A stretch of DNA of 64,000 bases. It comes from Okapia johnstoni. Its lineage: Eukaryota > Chordata > Mammalia > Artiodactyla > Giraffidae. Where the stretch lies: assembly GCA_024291935.2 (NCBI GenBank), contig CM044310.1, forward strand, positions 116,632,213-116,696,212, given 5' to 3'. The notes below the pieces were generated by a model. The model was given only the letters and a program-made list of their open reading frames with translations. It had not been told where the DNA came from and made no database searches. Position numbers and translations under genes: made by a program. Positions 1-30,484 of this stretch are shown in pieces (positions within the stretch are counted from its first letter, which is position 1; the number at the start of each line of letters is the position of its first letter).

Positions 1-86
1 AATTTTAAAACTAAGTTGACAGGGTGTGGCTTCAGCTCACAGAGTTCTTTAAAGATGCCCCAACACAGCCCCCAGCCCTTCCTTGA

Positions 87-4105
<4,019 letters not shown>

Positions 4106-4325
4106 GGCGGTGCCCGGGTTCTCCCACCCCAGCCAGGCTGGCCCTGCAAGGGCCCAGGGGCTGCGGCGTTCTTAAGCGGTTTCGGGGCTCCCCCTTCCTC
4201 TCCCTCCCTCCCACAGAAGGGGTTTTAGGGGCTGGGGGTGGTGGGGGCACATCGTGACTGTGTTTTTCATAACTTATGTTTTTATATGGTTGCATTTACG
4301 CCAATAAATCCTCAGCTGGGACGGC
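4106..4325 (+). other. PRMT1: PRMT1 3'UTR with AATAAA signal
   Basis: The untranslated tail follows the TGA at 4103-4105. A canonical AATAAA lies at 4303-4308, so cleavage is expected near 4320-4330. This gives a short 3'UTR of about 220 bases. Confidence 0.85.
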
Positions 4326-5687
4326 AGCTCAGCTTCCTGGGGGCACGGTGGGGTCGGGGTTCTGTCTGCAGGCGTCCGAACCGCCCAGCGTGCAGAGAGA
4401 GCGCCTGCTGGCGGCTGCAGGTCTCACCACTTCTGTGTCTCTGGGTCTTGTTACCTTTCCCCAGCCTCCCGTATTCCACAGCTTCCACTCTCAAGACTGT
4501 GTCCCACCTGGCCCTCAGCTCACTCGCAGGGTCGTCTCCACTGGCTCTCCGAGTCTGTGCCCACCCCCCACCCCCATGTCTCCTGTCCGGGGCCCCTAGG
4601 CTGGGCTGGGGGAGGGCTGGGCTGTGGATTCCCAGCAGAGCTGGACTCTGAGGTTTCCCAGAAGCCCTCTCTCCCGCCTTCCCCCATCACACACATTGTT
4701 CCTTTCGGGCTGTTTTTTCCTGTCCAGGACCCTCCAAGGCCAAACCAAGGCTGATTGGCAGTGCCTGCTGTCCTGCCCTCCACCTGGGGAAACTGAGTCG
4801 GGGGGAGGGGTTCAGAGAGTTCTTGGTGGAGGTGGCTGCCTGCTTCCTCCCCCAGCCTGGCTTGGAACTCAGGGGTTCCCACGATAGAGATGCACGCTGA
4901 GGCCCCACTGGCCTTCAAGGCTCCCAGCGACTAGCTCTCCAGTCTCTGCTGCAGACGTGGTGCCTGCGCCTGCCCACCCTGCCCTCCCCAAGGCCATGTC
5001 GAGAGTCACTGGCCCCCTAGGTCTCTGTCCACACGACCTGGATCACCCTAGACAGAATCCATGACTTCTTTCCATGGCCTTCCTACAGCTGCTTCAGTAC
5101 AGCTGAAATGCTTGGCCGGCGGGCACCCCACACCCATCTACACATATTGCTCTTCTACCGGGATGGTGTTAGGGTTCAGACTCCCTCCACGATTTGAGGT
5201 GCCTGAGTTTGCTTTGCCGCCTGTCCCAATTATCAGTGCCCCGCGTTGCCCAGCCCCCGCTCTGGAAGTCGCCTGTCCCTTGAGGGTGAAGTCGCGCCTT
5301 GCAGCATCCCCGCCCCCAGCCCTTTCCAGGAAGCCCTAAACTGCGTCGCCACTTGCAGGTGTCAGCTGCCCCGCCCCTCCTCCCTCCGCCTTAAAGGGGT
5401 CGCGTCTCCCGGGGCCTCCCAGGGGCATCGGCGGCACCGCGGGTCCCGTGAGGTCTCCTTGGCCGCGGTGCGGGAGGTGGGCATCCAAGTCCTAATCCTG
5501 CCCTTCTAGCGAGGTGTGGCTCATTCGGCCTCAGTTTGCACGGTCTGAGAAGTGGGGACGCCCTGATTCCTCGCGCTAAAGCAGGCGCTCAGGGCATTTT
5601 CCAGGCCCGGGGAGGAGGCGGGGCCGCACCCCGGAGAAGCCGCTTCGCCCACCGGTTTCCCAGAAGCTGGCCCGCCCCACCCCCACG
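4326..5687. other. PRMT1-ADM5 spacer, no gene seen
   Basis: This is GC-rich, mostly unique sequence between the PRMT1 polyA site and the ADM5 start codon. I see no exon with similarity to a protein I recognise and no clear SINE. The last 300 bases (about 5390-5687) are CpG-rich and probably contain the ADM5 promoter and 5'UTR, but I cannot place a start site. Confidence 0.5.
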
Positions 5688-6219
5688 ATGACCGCCCACA
5701 TTCTCTTGCTGTTGCTTGTCGCCTCCTCCATCCTGGGGGACCCAGACTCGGCGGGCAGGTGAGAAACACCGAGGGCAGCGGGGACGGGGCGGGAGGGAGA
5801 CCGCGGGGGGCATGCGCCCTCTCTAGGCAGTTTTCCGCTTCGGTGGAATGGGAAGTTGGCCAGGAAACGGGCCCCGCCCGTCTCGGAGTTCTGGGTACCC
5901 CCCACCCCAGCCCCTTTTCTTGAGTCGGGTGTTTGAACCCGGTCTTCTCCCACGCTCCATCCCCAGGCGGCCCCAGCACCAGGTCTCCCAGCAGCGCGGG
6001 CGCCTCTGTTCCTTGGGCACGTGCCAGACCCACCGCCTGCCAGAGATCATATACTGGCTCCGGTCTGCCTCCACCAAGGAGCCCTCAGGGAAGGCTGGCC
6101 GCAAGCCTCAGGATCCCCACAGCTACGGGCGCCGCCGGCGGCGCGAGGCCAGAGTCCCGCTACGTCTCCAGGACCCCAGCCTGCGGCAAGGCCAGCGCAG
6201 TGCCCAGCTCTCTCGGTGA
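5688..6219 (+). CDS. ADM5: ADM5, adrenomedullin-5 precursor (two coding exons, intact frame)
   Basis: Secreted vasoactive peptide precursor of the CGRP/adrenomedullin family. Coding parts are 5688-5758 and 5967-6219, joined through a split Arg codon (AG|G), giving 107 residues. The first exon encodes a signal peptide with a run of six leucine/isoleucine residues (start [14 protein letters not shown]). The second encodes the hormone. Cys38 and Cys43 form the family's six-residue disulfide ring (CSLGTC), followed by a helical stretch (PEIIYWL). Tyr77-Gly78 before five arginines is a classic amidation and dibasic cleavage signal, so the mature peptide should end in Tyr-amide. Basic pairs upstream (Arg24-Arg25) could mark the N-terminal cut. 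The start is the first ATG in a good signal-peptide frame. The gene sits between PRMT1 and CPT1C as in other mammals. I recall human ADM5 being described as defective; this copy shows no break. Confidence 0.9.
5967..6219 (+). CDS. ADM5: ADM5 exon encoding the ring, amidation site and C-terminal propeptide
   Basis: Ring cysteine codons lie at 6007-6009 and 6022-6024. The amide donor glycine is at 6127-6129, directly before five arginine codons. After the poly-basic site comes a 24-residue, Arg/Gln-rich tail that should be removed. Confidence 0.9.
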
Positions 6220-6425
6220 TGCTGGGCACATCTCTGCTCGTCCCCTGGCTTCAGTTTACCCATCTGTGTATTGGGGCCGTGACCTCAAGTTTCTTTCCCC
6301 CCTAACTCCACCTCCTGGGCTCTCCCCGCGCTGTGACTGGGCTGGACCCACGTGCACACAGGCCCCAGCAGGGACAAAGAATATTAACGTCCAGAGCTGA
6401 ATAAAACGAGAGTTCCGTGTTTCAA
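6220..6425 (+). other. ADM5: ADM5 3'UTR with AATAAA signal
   Basis: The TGA at 6217-6219 is followed by about 200 bases of non-coding sequence. AATAAA is at 6400-6405 in gagctgaataaaacgag, so the transcript probably ends near 6420. Confidence 0.75.
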
Positions 6426-6984
6426 GCGGCTTGTCTGTGCCCATTCTGGCCTCCCAGTTTGAGCCGGGTCTCTAATGTATTCTTCGCTTTATCCACTCCA
6501 TTTCCCCCCCACCGGAAGCCCCTCTGATTAACTTGAATCCGACCCGCTGTAGCACCTCCACGCCAACTCAGCCCCTGCAGCCGCATCTTCATGGGTGGTT
6601 TTGGTGGGTCTACCGGACCCCAAAGCAGTCCTCCTCCATCCCCTGGGTGGTGGGGCTGAGATTCTCTCTGGCTCCCATGCGCGTGGGCTGAACTCTAAGC
6701 TGAGCTGCTTTCCTCGAAGAGAAAGGAGAGAAAAGAGACAAAGAGTGGACTCGGGAGCCGAAGAACCTGGGGTTCGGAGGAGAGGTGCTGCGTAGAACAG
6801 GGGAGGCCCAATGGTGGAGAATCAGGCGGGTAGGAGTCTGAAGGCAGGGGATGCAATGGAGGGAGGGGATTGGACGCTGGAATTTTAAGGGGGCGGGAAC
6901 TGAGCGCCGGGAATTGAAGGGGGCGGGGATAGAAGATTAGAAGAGGGCGGGGATAAAACCCAGGGCTTGAATACCCGGCGAGGC
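6426..6984 (+). promoter_or_regulatory. Short ADM5-CPT1C spacer with CPT1C promoter GC boxes and TATA-like box
   Basis: Only about 560 bases separate the ADM5 polyA site from the likely CPT1C start. Three GGGCGGG-type Sp1 boxes lie at 6889-6898, 6919-6929 and 6945-6952, spaced by about 30 and 26 bases. An ATAAAA-like TATA element follows at about 6953-6958. Together they suggest a transcription start near 6980-6990. This reading is from motifs only. Confidence 0.5.
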
Positions 6985-7196
6985 AGCCGAGAGACCGAAA
7001 TTGGGGTTCCTGGATGTTGGATAGTCGGAGGCGACAGGAGCTCCGGAGGTGCATCAGCCAAGTCGTGGACTCACAGCAGTGGGACTGGACATATGCAAGT
7101 GGGAGGCTCGAGTCCGGCGCTCTAAATAGGGGGCAGGGGTGTGTGTGTGCTCGGGCTTGGTCCCCAGGACCCGATCGGCGGACCCCCGACAGCGTG
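6985..7196 (+). other. CPT1C: Probable non-coding first exon of CPT1C
   Basis: The region downstream of the TATA-like box ends at gacagcgtg followed by a strong consensus donor gtaagt at 7197. It lies in front of the exon that holds the CPT1C start codon (acceptor cccag at 7883). The 5' border is only a guess from the TATA position. An alternative first exon elsewhere is possible. Confidence 0.4.
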
Positions 7197-7897
7197 GTAA
7201 GTGCCGGACTGTAGGGGCGCGAACTCCTGCGGGGGTCGGAGGATTGCGTCTTGGGGTGGGAGTGCGGGCTCTCCATCACTTGTCCTCGACGCTCGCCTCT
7301 GCTCTCAGCCTCAGCATCCCCGAGGCATGCGCAGCAGTGTGCTTCCTCCCCCATCCCCTTCAGCCCGGGGCTGGGGGAGGGGACGCTGGGTCACCCCAGA
7401 GCGAATGAATTTATAGAGAACCCCCCTCAACTCTCCTCCCCCCCACCCCCACCCCCGCCACAAGTCTCCCACCCCCAGTCCTTGCCTTGGAATGGGAAGC
7501 GGAAATGAAGTGGACAATGCCAACGTCCGGCAGGTGTTCATTTCAAAATCGGTTTGGGAATAATGTTTTTCCCGAGATCTCGCAACTCACCCTGGACCAG
7601 TTTCCCTCCTCGACCACCAAATCTTGAAAGTCCTTTGGAGGGGGCCACTGACCCCGCACCACGTTCTCAGAATAGCCACAAAAGGGGTTAACGCGGATTA
7701 TCCGTCCTGCCTTTCTGTGCATTCACAGAGGTCCCCAGTTGAAGTCCCCTCAACACTGAAGTCTACAGCCAGGACCCTCAAGACCCCTCAGGTGTTAGGG
7801 AAGGGTGAGCTGGCGTCCTACATTCCTGGGTCTGCGGAGAAGGGGCTGCGGGTCTGGGGAATGACCCTCTGTCCTCCTCCCAGGGCTGTAGCCTGAC

Positions 7898-25147
<17,250 letters not shown>

Positions 25148-25365
25148 GGGAGGAGGACTCGGAGCACAGCTGTGGCTCTCTCCCCTGCCTTACCAGGGGC
25201 TCCAGGGCCCCCACGACAGCCACTAACTTTTGACACCTTCCAGAGGGGAGCTGGTCTCCCCAGGAACTAGGGGGAAGCTCTCTGCAGCTGGGCTGGTGCA
25301 GGACAGAGGCAGCCTGTCTGGGTTTGGAAATCCCACATCCTGACTAATAAAGATGTGTGAGCTGG
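25148..25365 (+). other. CPT1C: CPT1C 3'UTR with AATAAA signal
   Basis: AATAAA lies at 25346-25351 in ctaataaagatgtgtgag, a typical polyA signal with a GT-rich stretch after it. Bases 25161-25233 look like former or alternative coding tail sequence. Confidence 0.85.
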
Positions 25366-25496
25366 GGGTGTGATGTCCGCTGTGCTCTTGGGCTGGGCAG
25401 GGGTGGATGAGGTGAGGGTCAGGGTGGAGGAAGAGAAAAGTTCCCATCCATCCCTAGGCTCCGCCGCCATGAATTCCCAGTTACAGTCACCATGTC

Positions 25497-25655
25497 AGCT
25501 ATAACCCTGCTGCTGCTGCTGCTAAGTCGCGTCAGTCGTGTCCGACTCTGTGCGACCCCACAGACAGCAGCCCACCAGGCTCCTCTGTCCCTGGGATTCT
25601 CTAGGCAAGAATACTGGAGTGCGTTGCCATTTCCTTTTCCACAGCTATAACCCTG
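25497..25655 (-). repeat. BOV-A2 SINE with clear target duplication
   Basis: SINE body 25510-25642 (gctgctaagtcgcgtcagtc to ttgccatttccttttcc). The 13-base direct repeat agctataaccctg is present on both sides (25497-25509 and 25643-25655), so this is a fairly recent insertion just past the CPT1C polyA site. Confidence 0.9.
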
Positions 25656-25789
25656 GCACCTGCCTAATTGACTGCCTTTCAGCTCCAGTCACACCAAACT
25701 CAACCATGCAAGACCCATCCCAATCAACCTGACAAGCTTTCATGAGCTCAGTCCCTGCTGCCCCAACCCCAACTGCCCACCCTACATTT

Positions 25790-25903
25790 TAAAAATATAT
25801 ATACTTATTTATTTGGCTGTCCTGGGTCTTGACTAGGGATTGGACCCAGGGGCCCGTGCCTTGGGAGTGCAGAGTCTTAGCCACTGGGCCACCAGGGGAG
25901 TCT
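25790..25903 (-). repeat. CHR-type tRNA SINE
   Basis: Begins tacttatttatttggctgtcctgggtctt and ends gccactgggccaccaggggagtc. Confidence 0.75.
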
Positions 25904-26448
25904 CTGCCCACCCTAAACTTAAAGGTTGAGAACTCCCAAATGAATCCCCCAATATTCTTATTGCTGCTAGAGACTGCCCGCTTTTGTCGGTTTTGACTCC
26001 AGCTCCTATCTTCACAGCCATCATCGTTGCATTCCTCCGTGCCTTTCTCCACTAGTCACACCTCCTGTGACTGATTCCTGCCATCTAAGGACCTTTGTGG
26101 TTGGACTGAGCCCATCCAGATGATCCAGGATTAGCTCCTAATCTCAACTCCAACTGATTAGCAACCTTAATTCCCTCTGCAACCTAATTCCCCTTTGTCA
26201 TGTAGAATACCATATGCACAGGGTCCAGGGCATCTTTGGGGGAACCATTGTTCTGCCTACCACAGGTGCATAGATGAAACCAGATTGGCCTTAAGTGGTG
26301 AAACTAGGGGAAAGGTCACTGGGGTGGGGCTGGTTCACCAGAGTGGTTAACAAGCTGCCTAGTGGTTGCTCCCAGCGGCTTCGGGCAGAAGGCCTGACAT
26401 CAGGGGGGTCTCCTCAAAGGCTGCTGCGGGGCTCTGGGGTGGGGGCTC

Positions 26449-26976
26449 CTAGTTGTGCTTAAGGCTAAGCATTTCAAGCAGATACTCGCCCAGCCAAGCC
26501 TGGGGACCAGCCAGCCTGCAGAGGTCAGTCAGGTGATCACCCATCTTGCAGATAAGCTTCACCTGCTCACCTAGGCTGTGGCTCCAGGAAGTCACAGAGG
26601 TGGGAGTCTGCACAGGGAGAACCCAGGGTGTGCAGATCCACATGGGCCTGGTTCATGGAGGTTCTTCTCCATGAACACAGAGGCTTCCGTAGCATCCCAG
26701 GTTTTACCCCACTCATCTTGATACAGCTTCTGCCCGTCTAGGAAGAGGACACAGCAGCCATGCTGGTTTTTCAGTTTCAAGAGATGGTGAGTGCCCTGGC
26801 ACTTCTCTTAGAGCAGTCCGAGGAAAAAGGGGCTCATGTCCTTGGGTCACATTGTGGCAGTGGAAAAAGAAGCCCAGAAGCGGGTAGGCGTAGGAGGCCT
26901 GCAGATAGTTGTTGACCAGGTGGTGGACGGCGGCCTCCACCTCAGTGAAATGATTCTGACCAATCTGAGAGCTCAT
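26449..26976 (-). pseudogene. FTL pseudogene: Processed pseudogene of ferritin light chain (FTL)
   Basis: Intronless copy on the minus strand, from ATG 26976-26974 ([22 protein letters not shown]) to TAG 26451-26449 (ending [13 protein letters not shown]). Further FTL-like stretches are [15 protein letters not shown] and [21 protein letters not shown]. These lie in different frames: at least three frame changes and one internal stop break it, yet the length from ATG to stop is exactly the 528 bases of an FTL coding region. Sequence before the ATG and after the stop resembles FTL UTRs (e.g. aggcagcttgttaac), so the copy extends to about 26280-27060. It has the acidic H-bond core of ferritin only in pieces and cannot make a subunit. 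The parent gene lies elsewhere; in human it is on the same chromosome arm. Confidence 0.9.
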
Positions 26977-27188
26977 GGTTGATCGGTAATTAGGGGTTAA
27001 GCTCAAAAAATGGTGTCGGCGGGTCTCGGTGATCGAGAATAGCTGAGTAGCTGATTCCAAAGATTGCAACTGGAAAAAAATGTTGGATAGTGGTGGGAAG
27101 CTGGAGGAAGGGGCATCCCTAGGTCTGTCGCATCCAAATACTATGGAAGATAGAGGGTCTGTGAGACCACCACGTGTGCTCTGTAACA

Positions 27189-27393
27189 GCGGTCCCCAAT
27201 GTTTTTGGCACCTTTCGTAGAAGACAATTTTTCCGTGGACCAGTGCAGGGGTTGGGGGATGGGTGGGTGCTGGGCTGGGTTTCGAGATGATTCGAGTGCA
27301 CTACATTTATTGTGCACTTTGTTTCTACTAGTATTGCGACAGCTCCACTTCAGAATATCATGCATTTGATCCCAGAGGTTGGGGACCCCAGTC
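27189..27393. mobile_element. Non-autonomous hAT-like DNA transposon (MITE)
   Basis: Ends are inverted: gcggtccccaa on the left and ttggggacccca on the right. The 8-base flanks ctctgtaa and gtctataa are similar (6 of 8), as expected for a hAT target duplication. Internal ttttccgtggaccagtgcagggg and ttcgagatgattcgagtgca match a common mammalian MER1-type element. Confidence 0.65.
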
Positions 27394-27434
27394 TATAAAA
27401 CCCTTCAAAAGAAAACACAGGCACAAGGCTTCAT

Positions 27435-27975
27435 GACATTGGATTTGGCAATGACTTCTCAGCTTGGATGTGATAGCCAAAGCACAGGCAACGAAAGAAA
27501 AAAACAAAGATAAATGGCATTACATCCAGATTAAAAAATTCTGTGCATCCAAGGACACAATCAATAGAGTGAAAAGAGCTGGCATGATGGAAGACTATAA
27601 TTTGCATGTTGTGTATCTGATAAGGAGTTAATATCAGGTATATGACATGACTCCTACAATCCAACAACAAAAGCCAAACAACCCCATTCAAAAAATAGGC
27701 CAAGGACTTGAATAGACATTTCTGCACTGAAGATTCACAAATAAACCCATGAAAAGATGTTCCTGGCAGTTGCCAGGAGCTGGGAGGAGGGAGGAATGGG
27801 GAATGAGGCGGTTTTGTTTAATGGCTACAGTCTTTCTGTTTGGGAGGATGAAAAGCTCTGGACATAGACAGCGGTGATGGTTACACAAAGTTGTGAGTGT
27901 TATTCATGCCACTGAATTAGAGACTTAAATATGATTAAAATGGTAAACTGTATGTGATGCATATTTTGCCAAACT
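27435..27975 (+). repeat. Old L1 ORF2/3' end fragment
   Basis: Reads gaaaaaattctgtgcatcc-like text, ggccaaggacttgaatagacatttc, and a 3' part ggtgatggttacacaaagttgtgagtg with ggtaaactgtatgtgatg, as in old mammalian L1. Confidence 0.75.
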
Positions 27976-28164
27976 TTTGAAAGCCAGGCATTCAGTGTGC
28001 TCATGATCATACAATCTGGGTTGAGTTGGACTCACTGGCCTTGTTGTGGTCACCAGTCATTGGTCACTGCATCAAGCTGAAGGGGCACCTGGGAAATGGG
28101 ATGGCCAGGGCTGTCTCTGTCTCTGTGGGGTATCTTCAATAAGTGTTCCCCAAAGAGCAGCCTG

Positions 28165-28375
28165 ATTTGTTCTTTTTTTTAAATTTTTATTTATTTATTT
28201 TGTTCTTTTTTTAATATGATTTTTAAAAGATACTTAGCTGTACTGGGTCTTTGCAGCATGCAAATTCTTAGTTGTGGCATGTGGCATTTAGTTCCCTGAC
28301 CAGGGATCAAAGCTGGGCCCCTTGCTTTGGGAGCTCAGAACAGTGTCTTAGGCACTAGACCACCAGGGAATTCCC
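28165..28375 (-). repeat. CHR-type tRNA SINE with long T-rich tail
   Basis: T-rich 28165-28215, then ctgtactgggtctttgcagc, ttccctgaccagggatcaaag and accaccagggaattccc. Confidence 0.8.
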
Positions 28376-28379
28376 AGTG

Positions 28380-29750
28380 TAACTTTATATTTTAACATAC
28401 TGGCTGTAGACCCATCTTATTACTCCTCTGTAGAAACAAAAAAAATCTTTGCTTCTCTCATCTATTTGTTTCTTCAGGAGACCTTTAGAAAAATTGGGTC
28501 AATTCCTTTAAAAAATAATCTCACTGGGATTTTGATTGAATTTGCATTAAAACCACAATAGAATTTGGATAGAATTCACATCAGCACAACATTCAGACTG
28601 GTTATCCAGGAAAATAATTAGTTTCTCAAGTATTCAAGGAATCCTTAAAAGATGTATGTGGGCCTTAGGGGTACGGAATTGGATTACTCATAATCACTGA
28701 TCATTGGTACACACTACTGTTACGTGTGCCAATTACTAAGCTATTATCTCTCGGATTCAAATTCCCTCCCTTGTGAATCTGGGACTCGGGGACTTCGAAA
28801 ACCACACTTGTACTTTGCCAACAGGCTGTGTTCGACTCTGCCAGTAGGGGGCACCAAAGGGACTGAAGGAAGCCGAGAGACTGGGCTCTTCCGGTTTGCT
28901 CTCTGCTTATTTCCTGTCAGTTTTTCCTTCTCATCTGTTATCACCCAACATAGCTTCTTTATCCCAGCTGAGGCATTTCCTTCCTGCAGTAGCTGCTAAG
29001 TCTAGTTTGCAGTTTTTCCAAATCTTGCGCACCCTGAGAAATGCCAGTGCCATTTTAGCATGCTTTCAGAGAAGGCCTCAGTCCCTGGCGGTCCTCTAAG
29101 CTCAGATAACATCTGCACCATTTGAGCAATCTCCCCTCCTCATTCACTGTCCTCCTTGGATTTCATCTAAGATGAGCCTCTCACCCAAGTGTTTAGTTTT
29201 CGTAATTCTAACCCATATTCTTTGTTTTTCCTTCACCAGCGTTATTAGCTGCTCCCACTGTGCCGAGTTATTACCACTATGATACCACAGGGCTCTCTTT
29301 TTGCCTTTTCAGTTTCCTAGTTACCAACTCTTTATACCTAAGTAATATTCCTTATATGAAATCATCTCTGTGGAAATAACCAGTGTGATTTCTGTCTCCT
29401 GAATATACCTTGGCTGACATCAATATTTGCAAGAGGAAGTGAATTCTCAAATTTGGTTTGGGAAATTTTGTTGGTTCTTAGGATTTGAACATAGTGATGA
29501 GCTCCTTGTCAAGAAATGGAATGCTAATATTCCACGATCTGCAGTGGCATCATGGTAAATCATATATTAGTGTCCATCTTGACTGTTATGAGGTTCCAAT
29601 TGAAGTCTGTGACTTGAGGGATGGGTGGCTTCTGCAGTGAACCATCAGGGCACTAATAATGGCCACAAGGAGAGTGGCATTCAGTGGCTTCTGAGTGCTC
29701 TTACATGCTTAATGAAAGAATATTATGAGCTCAGATCTTTGCAATATTGC
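28380..29750. other. CPT1C-TSKS spacer, unassigned old sequence
   Basis: About 1.4 kb with no convincing exon. Parts look like ancient interspersed repeats, such as a segment around 28780-28880 with gactctgccagtagggggcacc, which is also a good CTCF-type motif. No open frame with protein-like composition. Confidence 0.45.
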
Positions 29751-29753
29751 TTC

Positions 29754-29855
29754 CTCTTTTTTTTTTTTTCAGCTGCAAAGCATGTGGGATCTTAGTTCCC
29801 CAACCAGCGATGGAACCTGTACCCCGTGAGCTGAGATGTTTAAACTCTCAGCTCC
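29754..29855 (-). repeat. CHR-type tRNA SINE fragment
   Basis: T-run followed by gcatgtgggatcttagttccccaaccagcgatggaacc. Confidence 0.7.
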
Positions 29856-30327
29856 AAACACATTCAGAGAACCAATGAGCTTCCATGGAAACCCTAAAAG
29901 AATTTCACATTTCTTGTAAACACAGGGTCAACATGGCTGAAAATCCAACACAAGCTGTAGCTGTATGGGTTCCAGAATTACATACCAAGTTGAATTAAAA
30001 ACCTCCCTAAGTCTCTGATAGGAAGGTTGGGGTGTTGATCGGGAAAGAGAGGAAGACTGAGACTTACAATGGGAACATCTGATTGAACACAGATAAATTC
30101 GAGACTTTTGAACTTTCTTTGTTCCCACTTCTCCACACTGGCTATCAATTCATTCTCAACTCTCCTTTCAAGCAGAACTCATCAGAAAAGTGTACCATCA
30201 TGGACATCCCATCAGCTGAGGATCAAGTCAGAGAGAGCACAGACACTGGTGCGTGGTGTGTGCAATTTTACTAGCTCTCTTTTGGTGCCAAACAGGAGAC
30301 TGAGTTCATGCCAGCATGAGGGGCCAT

Positions 30328-30484
30328 TTATTGCTCAGGGGTTGGGCCCCCACGTTTTGGGGGAGTTCCCCCACCACTTCCTCCCCCCATTGTCCCCGTG
30401 GACCCCTCAAGTGGCAGGTTGCTGAGCTGATCGTGGAGGGAGCACATTTTCAAGTGTAGATAGTCCAGAGCGGCCACCTTCTCC
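30328..30484 (-). CDS. TSKS: TSKS last exon, stop codon inside polyA signal
   Basis: Encodes [28 protein letters not shown] and a Gly/Thr/Pro-rich end. Stop TAA is at 30330-30328. The hexamer AATAAA on this strand is 30332-30327, so it spans the last Gln codon, the stop and one more base. Confidence 0.93.
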
